Both the position numbers and the translations under genes were made by a program. This document shows, in pieces, positions 10,610 to 21,349 of a DNA stretch of 64,000 bases. Source of the stretch: Capsicum annuum (lineage: Eukaryota; Streptophyta; Magnoliopsida; Solanales; Solanaceae); contig NC_061114.1 of the NCBI RefSeq assembly GCF_002878395.1, forward strand, positions 142,095,024-142,159,023, given 5' to 3'. The notes beneath the pieces are model-generated. The model did no database searches, was not told where the DNA came from, and saw only the letters and a list, made by a program, of their open reading frames with translations. Every line of letters starts with the position of its first letter. Position 1 is the first letter of the stretch.

Positions 10610-12917
10610 TGTAATACCCCGAGACTCTAACCAATAGTGAAACATGAATCATGATCATGAGAAATAAATTATAATGTTTTGGGTTATTTTCTGATCAAGG
10701 ATAGTGTGTATTAAGGCCTTAAAGATGTTCTAACAATTGGGTGAATCAAAACATTCCTTACCGATTGAATTCTTGGGAAGGATATAGGTATAGTCAACAT
10801 CAAATGAGAATATCTCACGTTATACTTGGAATTTTTGAGCTCATGATCTATGAATAGATAGATAATTGAATTATATTTCTAATGATACCAATTTCACCAA
10901 AATTCGATACCGTAGCAAAGAGTTAAAACCATTTTACTCTAGCATGTCAATCTGGAAAAGGGTGACGACGTTTCTGATAGCCTGCACATTTCTGATGACA
11001 TTTCTGACGACGTCGTCACATTTCTGATGACATTTTTGACAATGTCATCAGCCTTAGGAAAAAATCATAAAATTAGACCCTTTTGTAACGACATTTCAAG
11101 ACGGCTTATCATAGGTCTGACGGCCTAACACAGATGTCGTCAGCTATTTTTTTAGCAATTTAAAGACATTTTTGCAAGGGTATTTTGGTCTTTTCCCATC
11201 TTTTTGAGGCCTCTATAAATATGAGAATCCCATCCAAACCCTAATTCCATCATTTTCTCTTTAAAATCTTTTGAGATAATATATCAAGGGTTTTATCAAG
11301 AACATAAATCTTCCAAGAATCATCTATAAATCTTCAAAATTTCTTCAAGAACCAAGTTCCTCATAGTGTGGGCTTCAAGAATTATTTATTTCAAGTGTAG
11401 ATAAAGTCTCAAGCACTAAAGTTCATCCAATTTCAAAGATTAAGGTATGTGGGTTTGAACAAGAACACGTCTATTGTTCTTGTACCCAAAGATTTAATTT
11501 CTATTAAATTTCATGATTTTTCCAAAGTGGGTTTACACCCAAATTACATTATTAAGGATTTATAAGATTTGAGCTATACAAGATTTACATACATGACTAT
11601 TTCATTGTCTTATTTATTAAATTTAGAATTTATGCCATGAGTTGTATATTGTTATCATGAAATTATGATTTCTAAGTGATTTAAGATAAGTGTCATGATA
11701 TAAGATTTTCTATGAGAAGTTTAATTTTTTAATATATATTGATATTTAAGCTTGAGAGTCAATAATGAGTTCTTTAATGTTTTCTTGAAGTTTTTGACAT
11801 TTGATATGAGTTAATGACCAAGTACACTTGATGTTGATAAAGATTGTTTGAATTTGAGTAGAGTTAGGAATCCACAATTTTTTTGATTTAAAGATGAGAA
11901 ATATTTATGATTTGGTCTTTATGGTAGACCCTTGAGTTGATTAAGATTGATTTCCTAATGTGTTCTGCGCTTATGTCTGTGAGTAGTATTTAGCACCGAG
12001 CAGGAAATATGGGTTCTGTGCATCCTACTTCCCCAGAACTACATGCCACCGTAGGATTAAGATTAAGGGCCAAAGGACAAGACAGTGATCACTAAAGTTA
12101 AGGTTCTATTCTGATGGCAAGGAAGAAATAACTCTCCCCAATGTGGGTAAGACGTTGGACTCCATGTAGGCTCACATGGTTTATGTCGGTTATAAGAAAC
12201 TCCCAAGTCCATAAAAGTGAAGTTTCTTGAGACACCAAGTCACTCTAAGTCTTAAAGAGTTTCGAGTAGTACATTATTTATGAGATTTATTAAGCAGGTA
12301 TTACTATTGAGTATTTATGGAAACTATGTTTTAGTTAACTCCAGCGAAGAAAATTATTACCGTTACCATGCATGATTTTTCTTATATAATTGTGATACTA
12401 ATTAAATAGTGCAAACACCCCCACATACTCAGTACATTCCCAAGTATTGATTCCCGTACTCTTTTGTGTTCTATATTTTCTCGTTATGTAGGTTCAGGTG
12501 CTTAGTCTCAGCAGTGACAGTGATCTTCAAGTACCCCCCATCTATATTTGTATAGTTGGTTAGTCATCATGGTTCGAGGACCTATGTCCCCAATTTTTGT
12601 CTTGATAGTAGAAGGATGTTTATTTCTAGTTTAGTATGGGTCAGTTGGGGATCTGTCCTAATGGCTTCTCAGTCTTATGTAGTAGAGGCTTTATCAGACT
12701 AGAGTACCAGTTTGTACAAAATTTCAGTATTTTTATTGTACAGGATAGTATTTCTTCATATTCTAGTATGTTCATGATATGTCATTCTCTCTTATTTTAG
12801 TCTGACTATTGTCAACGTGAGTTCTAGAAGTGATAACATGCTTAGAGGGTTAACTTAAGGTCGTGTATTGCCTTAAGCACCGTGTGACATCTTGGGATGG
12901 GATCTTGAGGCGTTACA
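10610..12917 (+). repeat. 5' LTR of element A
   Basis: The LTR is 2308 bp, from TGTAATACCCC to GGCGTTACA, and aligns closely with 17957-19860. It has a palindrome cluster (about 10958-11145), a TATA box TATAAAT at 11214-11220 and a leader containing the AAACCCTAATTCCATCA stretch. The terminal part has GCACCGTGTGAC just before the end, which C and E also share. Confidence 0.9.
10958..11220 (+). promoter_or_regulatory. LTR promoter of A: TGACGAC repeats plus TATA box
   Basis: Many TGACGAC or TGATGAC units alternate with TTTCTGA. They include the perfect 14-bp palindrome TGACGACGTCGTCA at 11005-11018. TATAAAT lies at 11214-11220, about 70 bases after the last repeat. TGACG is the core of sites bound by plant TGA-type bZIP factors, so an enhancer role is plausible but inferred. 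The 3' LTR has the same layout (18300-18485, TATA at 18554-18561). Confidence 0.55.
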
Positions 12918-12921
12918 ATCT

Positions 12922-12933
12922 TGGTATCAGAGC
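12922..12933 (+). other. Primer-binding site of element A (tRNA-iMet type)
   Basis: TGGTATCAGAGC is an intact match to the 3' end complement of plant initiator-methionine tRNA. It lies four bases after the LTR end. It is the least damaged primer site in the window. Confidence 0.95.
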
Positions 12934-13138
12934 CTAAGATTTAAAGGACTCCTAGGGAGTCTAATAAGCCATGTTACATAGAGTCTTGATCATCGGTGTG
13001 CAGCACGCCACATCTATGAGCAAGAGGCTACGGGATATTTTAGCAAAAGTCATTTCTTTCTTTCAAAAGTCTATCGTACCTATAATTGTTTCTCTTTCGT
13101 ATTAATTCTAGCTCTTTTATGATAGAAAATACCTCCTC

Positions 13139-14360
13139 AGAGCTCGTACAAATAGCGAATGACCTCAACCCGTTGATCCTTTAATTGAGATGGTGACTCA
13201 TGCCAAATTTTGGGTAGTTTTTTAGGTGCTAGCCGAGGCAGTTACCGCCAATGCTCAGGCCAATGTTCAGGCCATTGTTCCACCTCCACAAAAAGGTAAT
13301 TCTACAGCAGTTCGAGTTTAGGATTTTATGTCAATGAATTCGCCAGAGTTTTATGGGTCAAGGGTAGATAAGGACCCATAGATTTATCTTGATGAGGTGA
13401 AAAAGATCACCCAAATTATGCATGTTATAGAGGAAAAATGTGTGGAGCTAGCTTTCTATCGCTTGAAACATGTTGCTTATGATTGGGTAGAGTTATGGAG
13501 AAAGAGTAGAGGGGAGGATGTTGCTTCTATGACTTGGTAGTTATTCCAGGATGCGTTCTTAGAGCAATTTTTTCCCCCAGAGCTGAGGGAAGCAAAACTA
13601 GAAGAATTTATGAACTTTAGACAAGGCTCCACGACAGTTAAGGAATATTGTCTTCAATTTAACCAGTTGTCTAAGTATACTCCCGGTATGATGGCTAATT
13701 CTAGGACCAGTATGAGTCAGGTTTTAACTGTGTATCAAGTTATGTTATGAAAGAGTGTAAGTCTGCTATGCACAATAGGGATATGGATCTGTCTATATTA
13801 ATCATACATGCCGAGCAGATTGAAGTGGATAAGGTGAAAGAGAGAGAGAGAGTGAGAGAGAATAAGAAATTTAGATCAGAGCAGTAGGGGTATAGTCAGA
13901 GTAGATTTTTGTAGGGATCTGTCCTCAATTTTAGAGCTCCTCAATTTTATAGCCGTTCTTTTGTGCCAGCACCGTCATTAGCTAGTACTCCTGCATCCAG
14001 AGTTAGGCAAGAGTAGGGTAATAGACCTATGTGTCTAGTTCTCAGGACAGTATGAGCAATAGACCTAATGATCTCCCGTGTGCTAAGTATTGTAGGATGT
14101 ATCCTGGAGAGTGTATGGCTGAGTAGAGAGGTTGTTTTGGTTATGGTAAGTTGGGCCACAAATTCAGGGATTACCCATATACTAGACAGGGGAGCCGCGA
14201 TGTTCGTCCAAAGAGTTAGGCTATTAGTGCTCCAGCCCCATGGGTTTGTCCTACTTCTCCTCAGGGTGCCTCATCTAGTATTGCTAGTGGTCAGTGCCAG
14301 AATTACTTTTATGCTATACCAGCCCGCCAGGAGAAGGAGGATTCACCAGATGTTGTTACT
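13139..14360 (+). pseudogene. gag: gag of element A (capsid and zinc knuckle)
   Basis: The expected start reads ATA CCT CCT at 13139, so the ATG is lost. The capsid part gives FMSMNSPEFYGS, then KKITQIMHV, ELAFYRLKHVAYDW, FLEQFFPPELREAKLEEF and RQGSTTVKEY, in Ty3/gypsy gag order, with stops at CAG-type positions. The nucleocapsid knuckle at 14079-14175 reads CAKYCRMYPGEC and then CFGYGKLGHKFRDY. The second and last cysteines of the CCHC knuckle have become tyrosine. Gag would form the particle and package RNA. This copy cannot do so. The plus-strand frame 14068-14400 is a shifted shadow of this region. Confidence 0.85.
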
Positions 14361-14364
14361 GGTA

Positions 14365-14880
14365 TGCTCCGTGTCTTTCATTTTGATGTGTCTGTGTTGA
14401 TGGACCCTGGGTCAAGTTTTTTTTATGTGACTCCGTTAGTGGTTGTGAATTTTGAGATCAATGCTGAAAAAATTCCTGAGCCTTTTCTAGTTTCTACTCT
14501 AGTAGGTGAACCTGTTGTTGCTAAGTAAGTATATAAGAAGTGTCTTACCACTGTCCTTCACAGAGTTATGTTTGAAAATTTGATTGATCTAGACATAGTT
14601 CATTTTGACATTATTCTGGGTATGGATTGGCTTCACTCTTGTTATGCGTGTATAGACTATCATAGTCGTATAGTCAAGTTTCATTTTCCCAATGATCCAG
14701 TCTTTGAGTGGTCTAAAAATTTTATATCTCCTAGAAATCATTTCATATCCTATCTTAAAGCTAGGAAATTGATATCCAAGGGTTGCATCTATCATATGGT
14801 TTGAGTTAAAGATACTAAGTTCGAGACTCCGACCATTCAGTCTATCAACATTGTTAATGAGTTTTGTGATTTTTTCCAGA
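14365..14880 (+). pseudogene. Aspartic protease of element A
   Basis: FHFDVSVLMDPGSSFFYVTP contains the retropepsin active-site motif as DPGSS (Asp codon at 14403-14405). Downstream, IDLDIVHFDIILGMDWLHS contains the ILGMDWL flap-side motif typical of Ty3/gypsy proteases. The region follows the zinc knuckle and runs into the RT as part of one ancestral polyprotein. A stop after VAK near 14527 and frame shifts break it. It would have cut Gag-Pol into its mature proteins. Confidence 0.8.
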
Positions 14881-15650
14881 AGATCTCCTAGAGGTACCTT
14901 CCAATAGAGGTATAGAATTTGGGATTGATCTTCTCCCCGACACGCAACCTATTTCTATTTCTCCATATCGTATGGCCCCTGCAAAACTTAAGGAGTTGAA
15001 AGAGCAAGTCAAAGATCTTTTAGATAAAGGTTTCATAAGGCCTAGAGTATCTTCTTAGGGTGCACCCATTCTGTTCGTGTGAAAAAAAGGTGGTTTATTG
15101 CGGATGTGCATTAATTATCATCAGCTTCATAAGGTCACAATCAAGAACAAGTACCCTCTTCCTAGAATTGATGACTTGTTTGATCAGCTGCAAGGTGCAA
15201 ACTATTTCTCAAAAATAGACTTGAGATCCGGTTATCACCAGATTAAAGTTAGGGAGTGTGATATTCCAAAGATAGCTTTTCACACCTGATATGGTCATTT
15301 TGAGTTCTTCGTCATGTCTTTTGGGCCAATAAATGCCCCAGTACCCTTTATACACCTCATGAATCGGGTGTTCAGACAGTACCTGGATATGTTTGTTATT
15401 GTGTTCATAGATGATATTCTTGTATACTATCAAAGTGAGGACGACCATGCAGATCATCTCTAAATAGTATTGCAAACCCTTACATATCATTAACTATTTG
15501 CCAAATTTAGCAAGTGCGAATTTTGGCTAAGGTCATTTGATTTTCTAGGTCATATTATTTCTTCTGAAGATAGTCAAGTTGACCCTCAAAAGATAGAAGC
15601 AGTGAAAAATTGGCCTAGACCTATTCCCAGTTTGATATTAGGAGTTTCTT
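14881..15650 (+). pseudogene. Reverse transcriptase of element A
   Basis: The order is standard: [66 protein letters not shown], then FIDDILV at 15404-15424 and KFSKCEFWLRS. The catalytic aspartates of KIDL and of FIDD are kept. Stops occur after VSS, after FHT, after HADHL and elsewhere, so the enzyme cannot be made in one piece. A gap removes a few residues near the GVSWV stretch at 15640, where [13 protein letters not shown] is expected. Confidence 0.9.
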
Positions 15651-16260
15651 GGGTCTAGCTGGCTACTACTATTGTTTTGTTGAGGGTTTTTCTTCCATTG
15701 CCTCTCCTTTGAATCATTTGACCCAAAAGAAAATTATATTCCTGTTGTCTGACTCTGGCGAGAAGAGTTTTCTGGAGTTCAAGACTAGACTCACTTCGGC
15801 TCCTGTGTTGACCCTTCCAAATGGTGTAGATTATTTTGTGGTGTACTGTGATGGTTCTAGAGTTGGGTTGGGTTGCGTGTTGATGTAGAAAGGTAAGGTT
15901 ATAGCCTATACCTCCAGACAGTTGAAACCGCATAAGAAGAACTACCCAACCCATGACCTCGAGTTAGCTAAAGTGGTTTTTGCCTTGAAAATCTGGGGAC
16001 ACTATTTGTACGGTGTTCATGTTGATGTATTTATAGATCACAAGAGTTTACAGTATGTGTTTACTTAAAGAGAGTTAAATCTTCATCAGAGGCGATGGCT
16101 AGAACTGTTAAAAGACCATGATATGAATGTGCTGTATCACCCTGGCAAGGCCAATGTAGTGGCAGATGCCCTTAGCAGGTTGTCCATGGGTAGTGTAGCA
16201 CATGTCAAGGAAGATTGGAAAGAGTTAGATCAGGAGGTGCATCGTCTGGCTAGGTTGGGA
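15651..16260 (+). pseudogene. RNase H of element A
   Basis: The reading resumes with [20 protein letters not shown] (the RT-RNase H connection), then [36 protein letters not shown] and [14 protein letters not shown]. The Asp of YCDGS, the Glu of DLELAKVV and the Asp of IDHKSL, which are the usual catalytic positions, are present. It ends with [12 protein letters not shown], the hinge before the integrase. Stops at 15886 and 16066 inactivate it. Confidence 0.85.
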
Positions 16261-17737
16261 TTTAGATTGCTTGATTCAACTGAGGGTAATGTTTGGGTCT
16301 AGAGTAGTTCCGAGTCTTCTCTAGTTTCGGATGTAAAGGAGAAGCAAAGTTTGGATCCTAGTTTAGTCAGACTGAAGGAGTCAGTTAAAGACCAAAACGT
16401 GGAGGTTTTCTCTAAAGGGGGTGATGGTGTATTGAGATTTCAGAATAGATTATGTGTGCCTGATGTTGAAGATTTAAGGCAGAGAATTATGGCTGAAGCG
16501 CATGGTAAGCGATATTTTATTCGTGCCGGTGCTACCAACATGTACCGCGATTTGCGAGAAATCTATTATAGTGAAATTCATTCAGAAATGTACAACTTGC
16601 AAACATTTTGAGATAGAACATCAAAGACCCGGTGGAATGATGCAAGAATTCAGTATTCCTACTTGGAAGTGGGAGGAAGTGAATATGGATTTTGTGATTT
16701 GTTTACCTCCTTCTCGACGTCATCATGATTTTATTAGGGTCATTGTAGATAGGTTGACTAAGTCTATGCATTTCCTGCCAGTGCATACATCTTTCACCAC
16801 TGAGGACTATGCTAAGCTTTACATTCGAGTGTTAGTCAGGTTGCATGGAGTTCCTTTGTCTAATATCTTCGACACGGGTACTCAATTTACTTTTCATTTT
16901 TGGAGGGCTTTTCAGAAAGGTCTTCGTACCTAAGTTCATCTCAACTTCGCTTTTCATCCGTAGACCGATGGTCAGGATAAGAGCACCATCCAGACCTTGG
17001 AGGATATGTTGAGGGCATGTGTTCCTTATTTCAAAGGAAGTTGGGATTAATATTTTCCATTGATTGAATATTCTTACAATAATAGTTTTCATGCTAGCAT
17101 TGGAATGGCTCTATTTGAGGATTTATACGGAAGGAGATGTAGATCACCCATAGGTTGGTATGAAGTGGGTAAACCCACTGTGAGTGGACCTGATGCTGTG
17201 TTTGAGGCTATAGAGAAAGTTAAGCTGATTCGAGAAAGGTTGAAGACAGCCCAGAGTTATTAGAAGTCATATGTAGATGTGAGAAGAAGAGCTCTTGTGT
17301 TTGAGGTTAACGATCTGATGTACTTGAAGAGTTCACCCATGAAGGGGGTAAAAAGATTTGGTAAGAAAGGGAAGCTTAGTCCCCGATACATTGGCCTTTA
17401 TAGAGTTTTGAATTGTGTTGGGAAAGCAGCTTACAAGATTGAATTACCTGCCGAGTTATCAGTTGTCCATCCTATCTTTCACGTTTCTATGCTCAAGAAG
17501 TACATTGGTGATTTTCTTGATGTTGATCCATCAGAAAGATTCGATGTTTAGGATAGCCTTTCGTATGATGAAGTTCTGATTAAAATCCTAGATTATCAAG
17601 TTCGTAAACTAAGAAATAAGGAAGTTCTCTTAGTCAAAGTTTTGTGGCTAAATCAATCAGTCGAGGGTGCTACCTGGGAAGCAGAAGAAGATATGCAAAC
17701 CAGCTACCCTTATCTCTTTTATGCGAGTTCAAATTAA
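16261..17737 (+). pseudogene. Integrase with C-terminal chromodomain of element A
   Basis: The zinc-binding part has EAHGKRYFIRAG (second His replaced) and KCTTC, with a small deletion and frame change near 16570. The catalytic core shows NMDFVICLPPS, VDRLTKSMHFLP and FDTGTQFTF (the second Asp kept) and LEDMLRACV (Glu). The conserved YNNSFHASIGMALFEDLYGR and PMKGVKRFGKKGKLSPRYIG motifs and the VVHPIFHVSML motif follow. The C-terminus reads LDYQVRKLRNKEVLLVKVLW and then GATWEAEEDM, a group-II-like chromodomain, with its stop at 17735-17737. The chromodomain is what would target integration to particular chromatin. Confidence 0.9.
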
Positions 17738-17922
17738 GACGAAGGTACTATTCGTCCCAAATCCAGCTTCCTTCTAATCCAGTGTATTCATCTATATGGT
17801 TATTCTCTCTATGATTCATGCATTTTGTGAAGTACTAAAAAGTTTAGAATGATGTAAGACCTTTTAGTGAGTCGTTCCAGCTATACGTCCTCATTTTCTC
17901 ATGTTCTTGGCCGATCTAGCCA

Positions 17923-17953
17923 CATTCGAGGACGAATGATTCCAAGGGGGAGA
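17923..17953 (+). other. Hairpin and polypurine tract before the 3' LTR of A
   Basis: CATTCG-AGGA-CGAATG (17923-17938) is a perfect 6-bp stem with a 4-base loop. The polypurine tract AAGGGGGAGA (17944-17953) follows and the LTR begins at 17957. The tract primes plus-strand DNA synthesis. The hairpin recurs in B, C and E. Confidence 0.8.
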
Positions 17954-17956
17954 TAT

Positions 17957-19860
17957 TGTAATACCCCGAGTCTCTAACCAATAGTGCAACCATGAATCAA
18001 GCTCATGAGAAATAAATTATAATGTTTTGGGTTGTTTTCTGATCAAGGATGGTGTGTATTAAGGTCTTAAGTATGTCCTAACGATTGGGTGAATCAAAAC
18101 ATTTCTTACCGATTGAATTCTTGAGAAGGATATTGGTATAGTCAACTTCAAACGAGCATATCTCTCATTATTCTTGGAATTTTTGAGATCATAACCTATC
18201 AACATATATATAATTGAATTAGCTTTCCAAGGATACCAATTTCACAAAAATCTGATACCGGAGCAAAGAGTTATACCCATTTTACTCCAGCATGTCAATC
18301 TGGAAAAGGGTGATGACATTTCTGACGGGCTGTCGCATTTCTGATGATGTCGTCAAGTTTCTGATGACATTTCTGACGACTTCGACAGCTTTATGTAGAA
18401 AATCATAAAATTCGATCCTTTTGTGACGACATTTCGTGATGGCCTATCACGGGTCTGACGGCCTGTCACGGATGTCGTCAGCTATTTTTTTTCAGCAACC
18501 TAGAGACATTTTTGGAAAGGTATTTTTGTCTTTTCTCATCTTTTGGAGGCCTTTATAAATATGAGAATCTCATCCAAACCCTAATTCCATCATTTTATCT
18601 TCGAATTATCTTGAGATAATATAGTATAGTTATACCAAGAACATAAATCTTCCAACAATCATCCATAAATCTTCAAAATTTCTTCAAGAACCAAGATCCT
18701 CAGAGTGTGGGCTTCAGGAATTATTTATTTCAAGTGTGGATAAAGTCTCAAGCTCTAAATTTTATCCAATTTCAAAGATTAAGGTATGTGGGGTTTGAAC
18801 AAGAACACTTCTTCTGTTCTTATGCCCAAAGATTTAAGTTCTATTGAATTTCTATTGAATTTCATGATTTTTGCAAAGTGAGTTTACACCCAAATTACTT
18901 TATTAACGATTTATGAGATTTGAGCTATACAAGATTGACATACATGACTATTTCATTGTCTTATTTCTTAAATTGAGAATTTATGCCATAAGTTGTATAT
19001 TGTTATCATGAAATGATGATTTCTAAGTGATTTAAGATAAGTGTCTTGATTTAAGCTTTTCTATGAGAAGTTTGATTATTGAATATATATTGATATTTAA
19101 GCTTGAGAGTCAAGAATGAGTTCTTTGATGTTTTCTTGACATTTGATATGAGTTAATGAGCAAGTACACTTGATGTTAAGAAATATTGTTTAAATTTTAG
19201 TCGAGTTAGGAATCCACAATTGTTTTGATTTAAAGATGAGAAATATTTATGATTTGGTCTCTATGGCAGACCCTTGAGTTAATTAAGGTGGATTTCCTAA
19301 CGCGTTCTGAGCTTTAGTTTGGCAGTAGTATTTAGCACCTAGCGAGAAGTATGGGTTCAGCGCATCCTACTTCCCCAGAACTACGTGCCACCATAGGATT
19401 AATATTAAGGTACAAAGTCCAAGACGGTGATCACTAAAGTTAAGGTTCTATTCTGATGGCAAGGAAGGAATAGCTTTCCCCAACATGGGTATGACGTTGG
19501 ACTCCACGTAAGCTCATATGGTTTATATCGGTTATAAGAAACTCCCAAGTCCCTAATAGTTAAGTTTCTTGAGACACCAAGTCACTCTAAGTCTTAAGTC
19601 AAAGAGTTTCTAGTTGAGTACATTATTTTATTAGATTTATGAAGCATGTATTACTATTGAGGATTTATGGAAACTATGTTTCATTTAACTCTACCGAAGA
19701 GAATTATTACCGTTATCATGAATGATTTTTGTTATACAATTATGATATTATTTAAATGTTGCATACACCCCCACATACTCAGTACATTCCCAAGTACTGA
19801 TTCCTATACTCTTCTGTGTTCTATATTTTCTCGTGATATAGGTTCAGGTGCTCAGTCTCG
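17957..19860 (+). repeat. 3' LTR of element A, truncated
   Basis: It matches the 5' LTR from its first base to about position 12510 of that copy. It then stops, so about 0.4 kb including the terminal CA is missing. The TATA box is at 18554-18561. The end runs into a short filler duplication and then LTR B. Confidence 0.9.
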
Positions 19861-19871
19861 GTGCTCAGTCT
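19847..19871 (+). repeat. 12-bp duplication at the A/B deletion junction
   Basis: GGTGCTCAGTCT occurs at 19847-19858 and again at 19860-19871. The first copy belongs to the LTR of A. The second has no counterpart in the 5' LTR and precedes the point where LTR B resumes. This looks like templated filler from end joining. Confidence 0.7.
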
Positions 19872-21315
19872 TAGGAAATACACCTTAAACTAGCAAAAAG
19901 TTTGTATAATGAAAACCATGTGTGCTTCTCATTGCTTTAAATAAAAAATTAAGATTAACAAATGTGTATTCCATTTCTTAGCTTAGGATCAAAAGATCAA
20001 TCTTTTCTTTAAGTCTTGATATAAAATCATCAAAGAAACTTAGAATCATAGTCTTCCTTCAATCTCAAAACTTGTACTTAGGGCTTACAATACATATGCT
20101 CAAATGCTTAGAATTTTATAAAAAAACTTCATGCTCAATCATCTTGTTGAAATTATTCAATAATTTTAGTCAAGATAAAAGTCAAAATCATAATATGATT
20201 ATTATAAATCAAAACATGAGCATATGTAATCTTTATGAACTTAAAGCTGTGAATCTCATGTTTCCTTTCATATAACTTGTAACACAATATCATGCTTAAA
20301 ACTAAATTGAAAATCTTTAATCAATGTCTCAAATAATACAAATGGTATTCAAATCATAAAAGATAATTTTTCAAGTTAAGACCTAAATAAATGAAAATAA
20401 TTACGAACTTTAATACTTTAATCTCTTTATAAATCCGTAAACTCCAATAAAGATAATTTGGGTATGAACACTAATTGAAATCTATCTAAATCCAATTTTA
20501 AAACTAGTTTTGGGAACATGGATGAAAGGGTACCCTTGTTTATAAACCCCACAAACCTTGACTGGACGAATCCCTAGAGAGAACTTTGAATTTGGAAATC
20601 AACCCCTTGATTCTTAAGAGATGTCACTTAGGTTTTGTTCTTGGTAAGAGGGAAAGGGTTTTTGAATTGTGACTTTAATGGTTAGGGCTTAGTGGTATTA
20701 CCTATTTAAATACTCTATATAATGTTTAGGACTGATTAGGAGTGGTTTAAGGGTTTGAAATTACTTTTGCTCCCTTAATTTAAGTCAAAACAGAGAATTT
20801 TTGGCCCTGTGCAATTACCTAGGCGACGCCCAGCAAATCGCCCAATATAAGGTAGGCGATACATGGCCAATTGCCTCAAACTTAGCGGGTGATTCATAGC
20901 CAATCTCTTACCTTTTCCTATGGCCTTTGACAATTGTTAGGTTATGCGTAACCCTTTACATGGCCATAACTTTTCGCTCGAGTATAGAATTAAGACAAAA
21001 TATGTTTTGTTGGAAAGCTAATTCAATTGTCTATAATTTTGTGGGTCTTGATATATAAGATTATACATATATAAGAACTTAGACACATTAAAAGTTGTCC
21101 CTTGTATAATACAAATACAAAAAATTTGCCGAATCAAAGGCTCTTAGTTCAACTTTGCTCTAAGTGATTTCTATGAACATTTTTTACCTTAAAAGCGCTA
21201 TTAAAAACTTTGATAAAGATCACGAAACATCTATTCAAATACAAATCATGGTATTAGAGTTTATGAACGCAGGAACGACGGTTTAATTTCTCACTTAAAA
21301 ATGTGGGATGTAACA
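19872..21315 (-). repeat. 3' LTR of element B, second piece
   Basis: The match to 25502-26831 includes AGCTTAGGATCAAAAGATCA, the TGACTGGA-to-TAGAGAGAA stretch, and the GGGATGTAACA edge (TGTTACATCCC on the minus strand). A cluster of AGGCGA and GCGACGCC motifs lies at about 20818-20922. A minus-strand TATATAGAG lies at about 20711-20720, downstream of it in the transcription sense. The short frames 19667-19888 and 20072-20275 are not genes. Confidence 0.8.
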
Positions 21316-21349
21316 TAATATCCACCATAGAATCATTTGTCCACAAATG
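21316..21349 (-). other. Polypurine-like tract and hairpin before the 3' LTR of B
   Basis: On the minus strand CATTTG-TGGA-CAAATG (21349-21334) is followed by CTATGGTGGATATTA and the LTR start. The stem corresponds to CATTCG/CGAATG in A, C and E. Both strands of the pair have changed, so pairing is kept. Confidence 0.7.

Larger units (their letters stand above)
10610..19860 (+). mobile_element. Element A: Tekay/Del-like chromovirus, nested in the 3' LTR of B
   Basis: A 2.3-kb 5' LTR, a tRNA-iMet-type primer site, gag-protease-RT-RNase H-integrase-chromodomain coding sequence, a polypurine tract and a truncated 3' LTR follow in order. Both LTRs start TGTAATACCCCGAG. Coding regions are recognisable throughout but carry many stops. 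The last 0.4 kb of the 3' LTR and part of the host LTR B are deleted together, so the target duplication cannot be read. The presence of a chromodomain after the integrase, and the iMet primer site, place it among chromoviruses. The Tekay label is from motif memory. Confidence 0.85.

Noticed and set aside
12922..12933. Part of a tRNA gene
   Set aside because: Only the 12-base primer match is present, at a fixed distance from an LTR. No tRNA fold surrounds it. The same holds at 24540, 33220, 48114 and 53045.
14068..14400. 110-residue plus-strand frame
   Set aside because: It is a shifted frame over the zinc-knuckle and linker region of gag of A. The knuckle lies in another frame.
14881..17737. 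Endogenous pararetrovirus (caulimovirid) RT
   Set aside because: The RT is followed by RNase H, an integrase and a chromodomain between LTRs, with an iMet primer site. This is a Ty3/gypsy chromovirus. No movement-protein text was seen.
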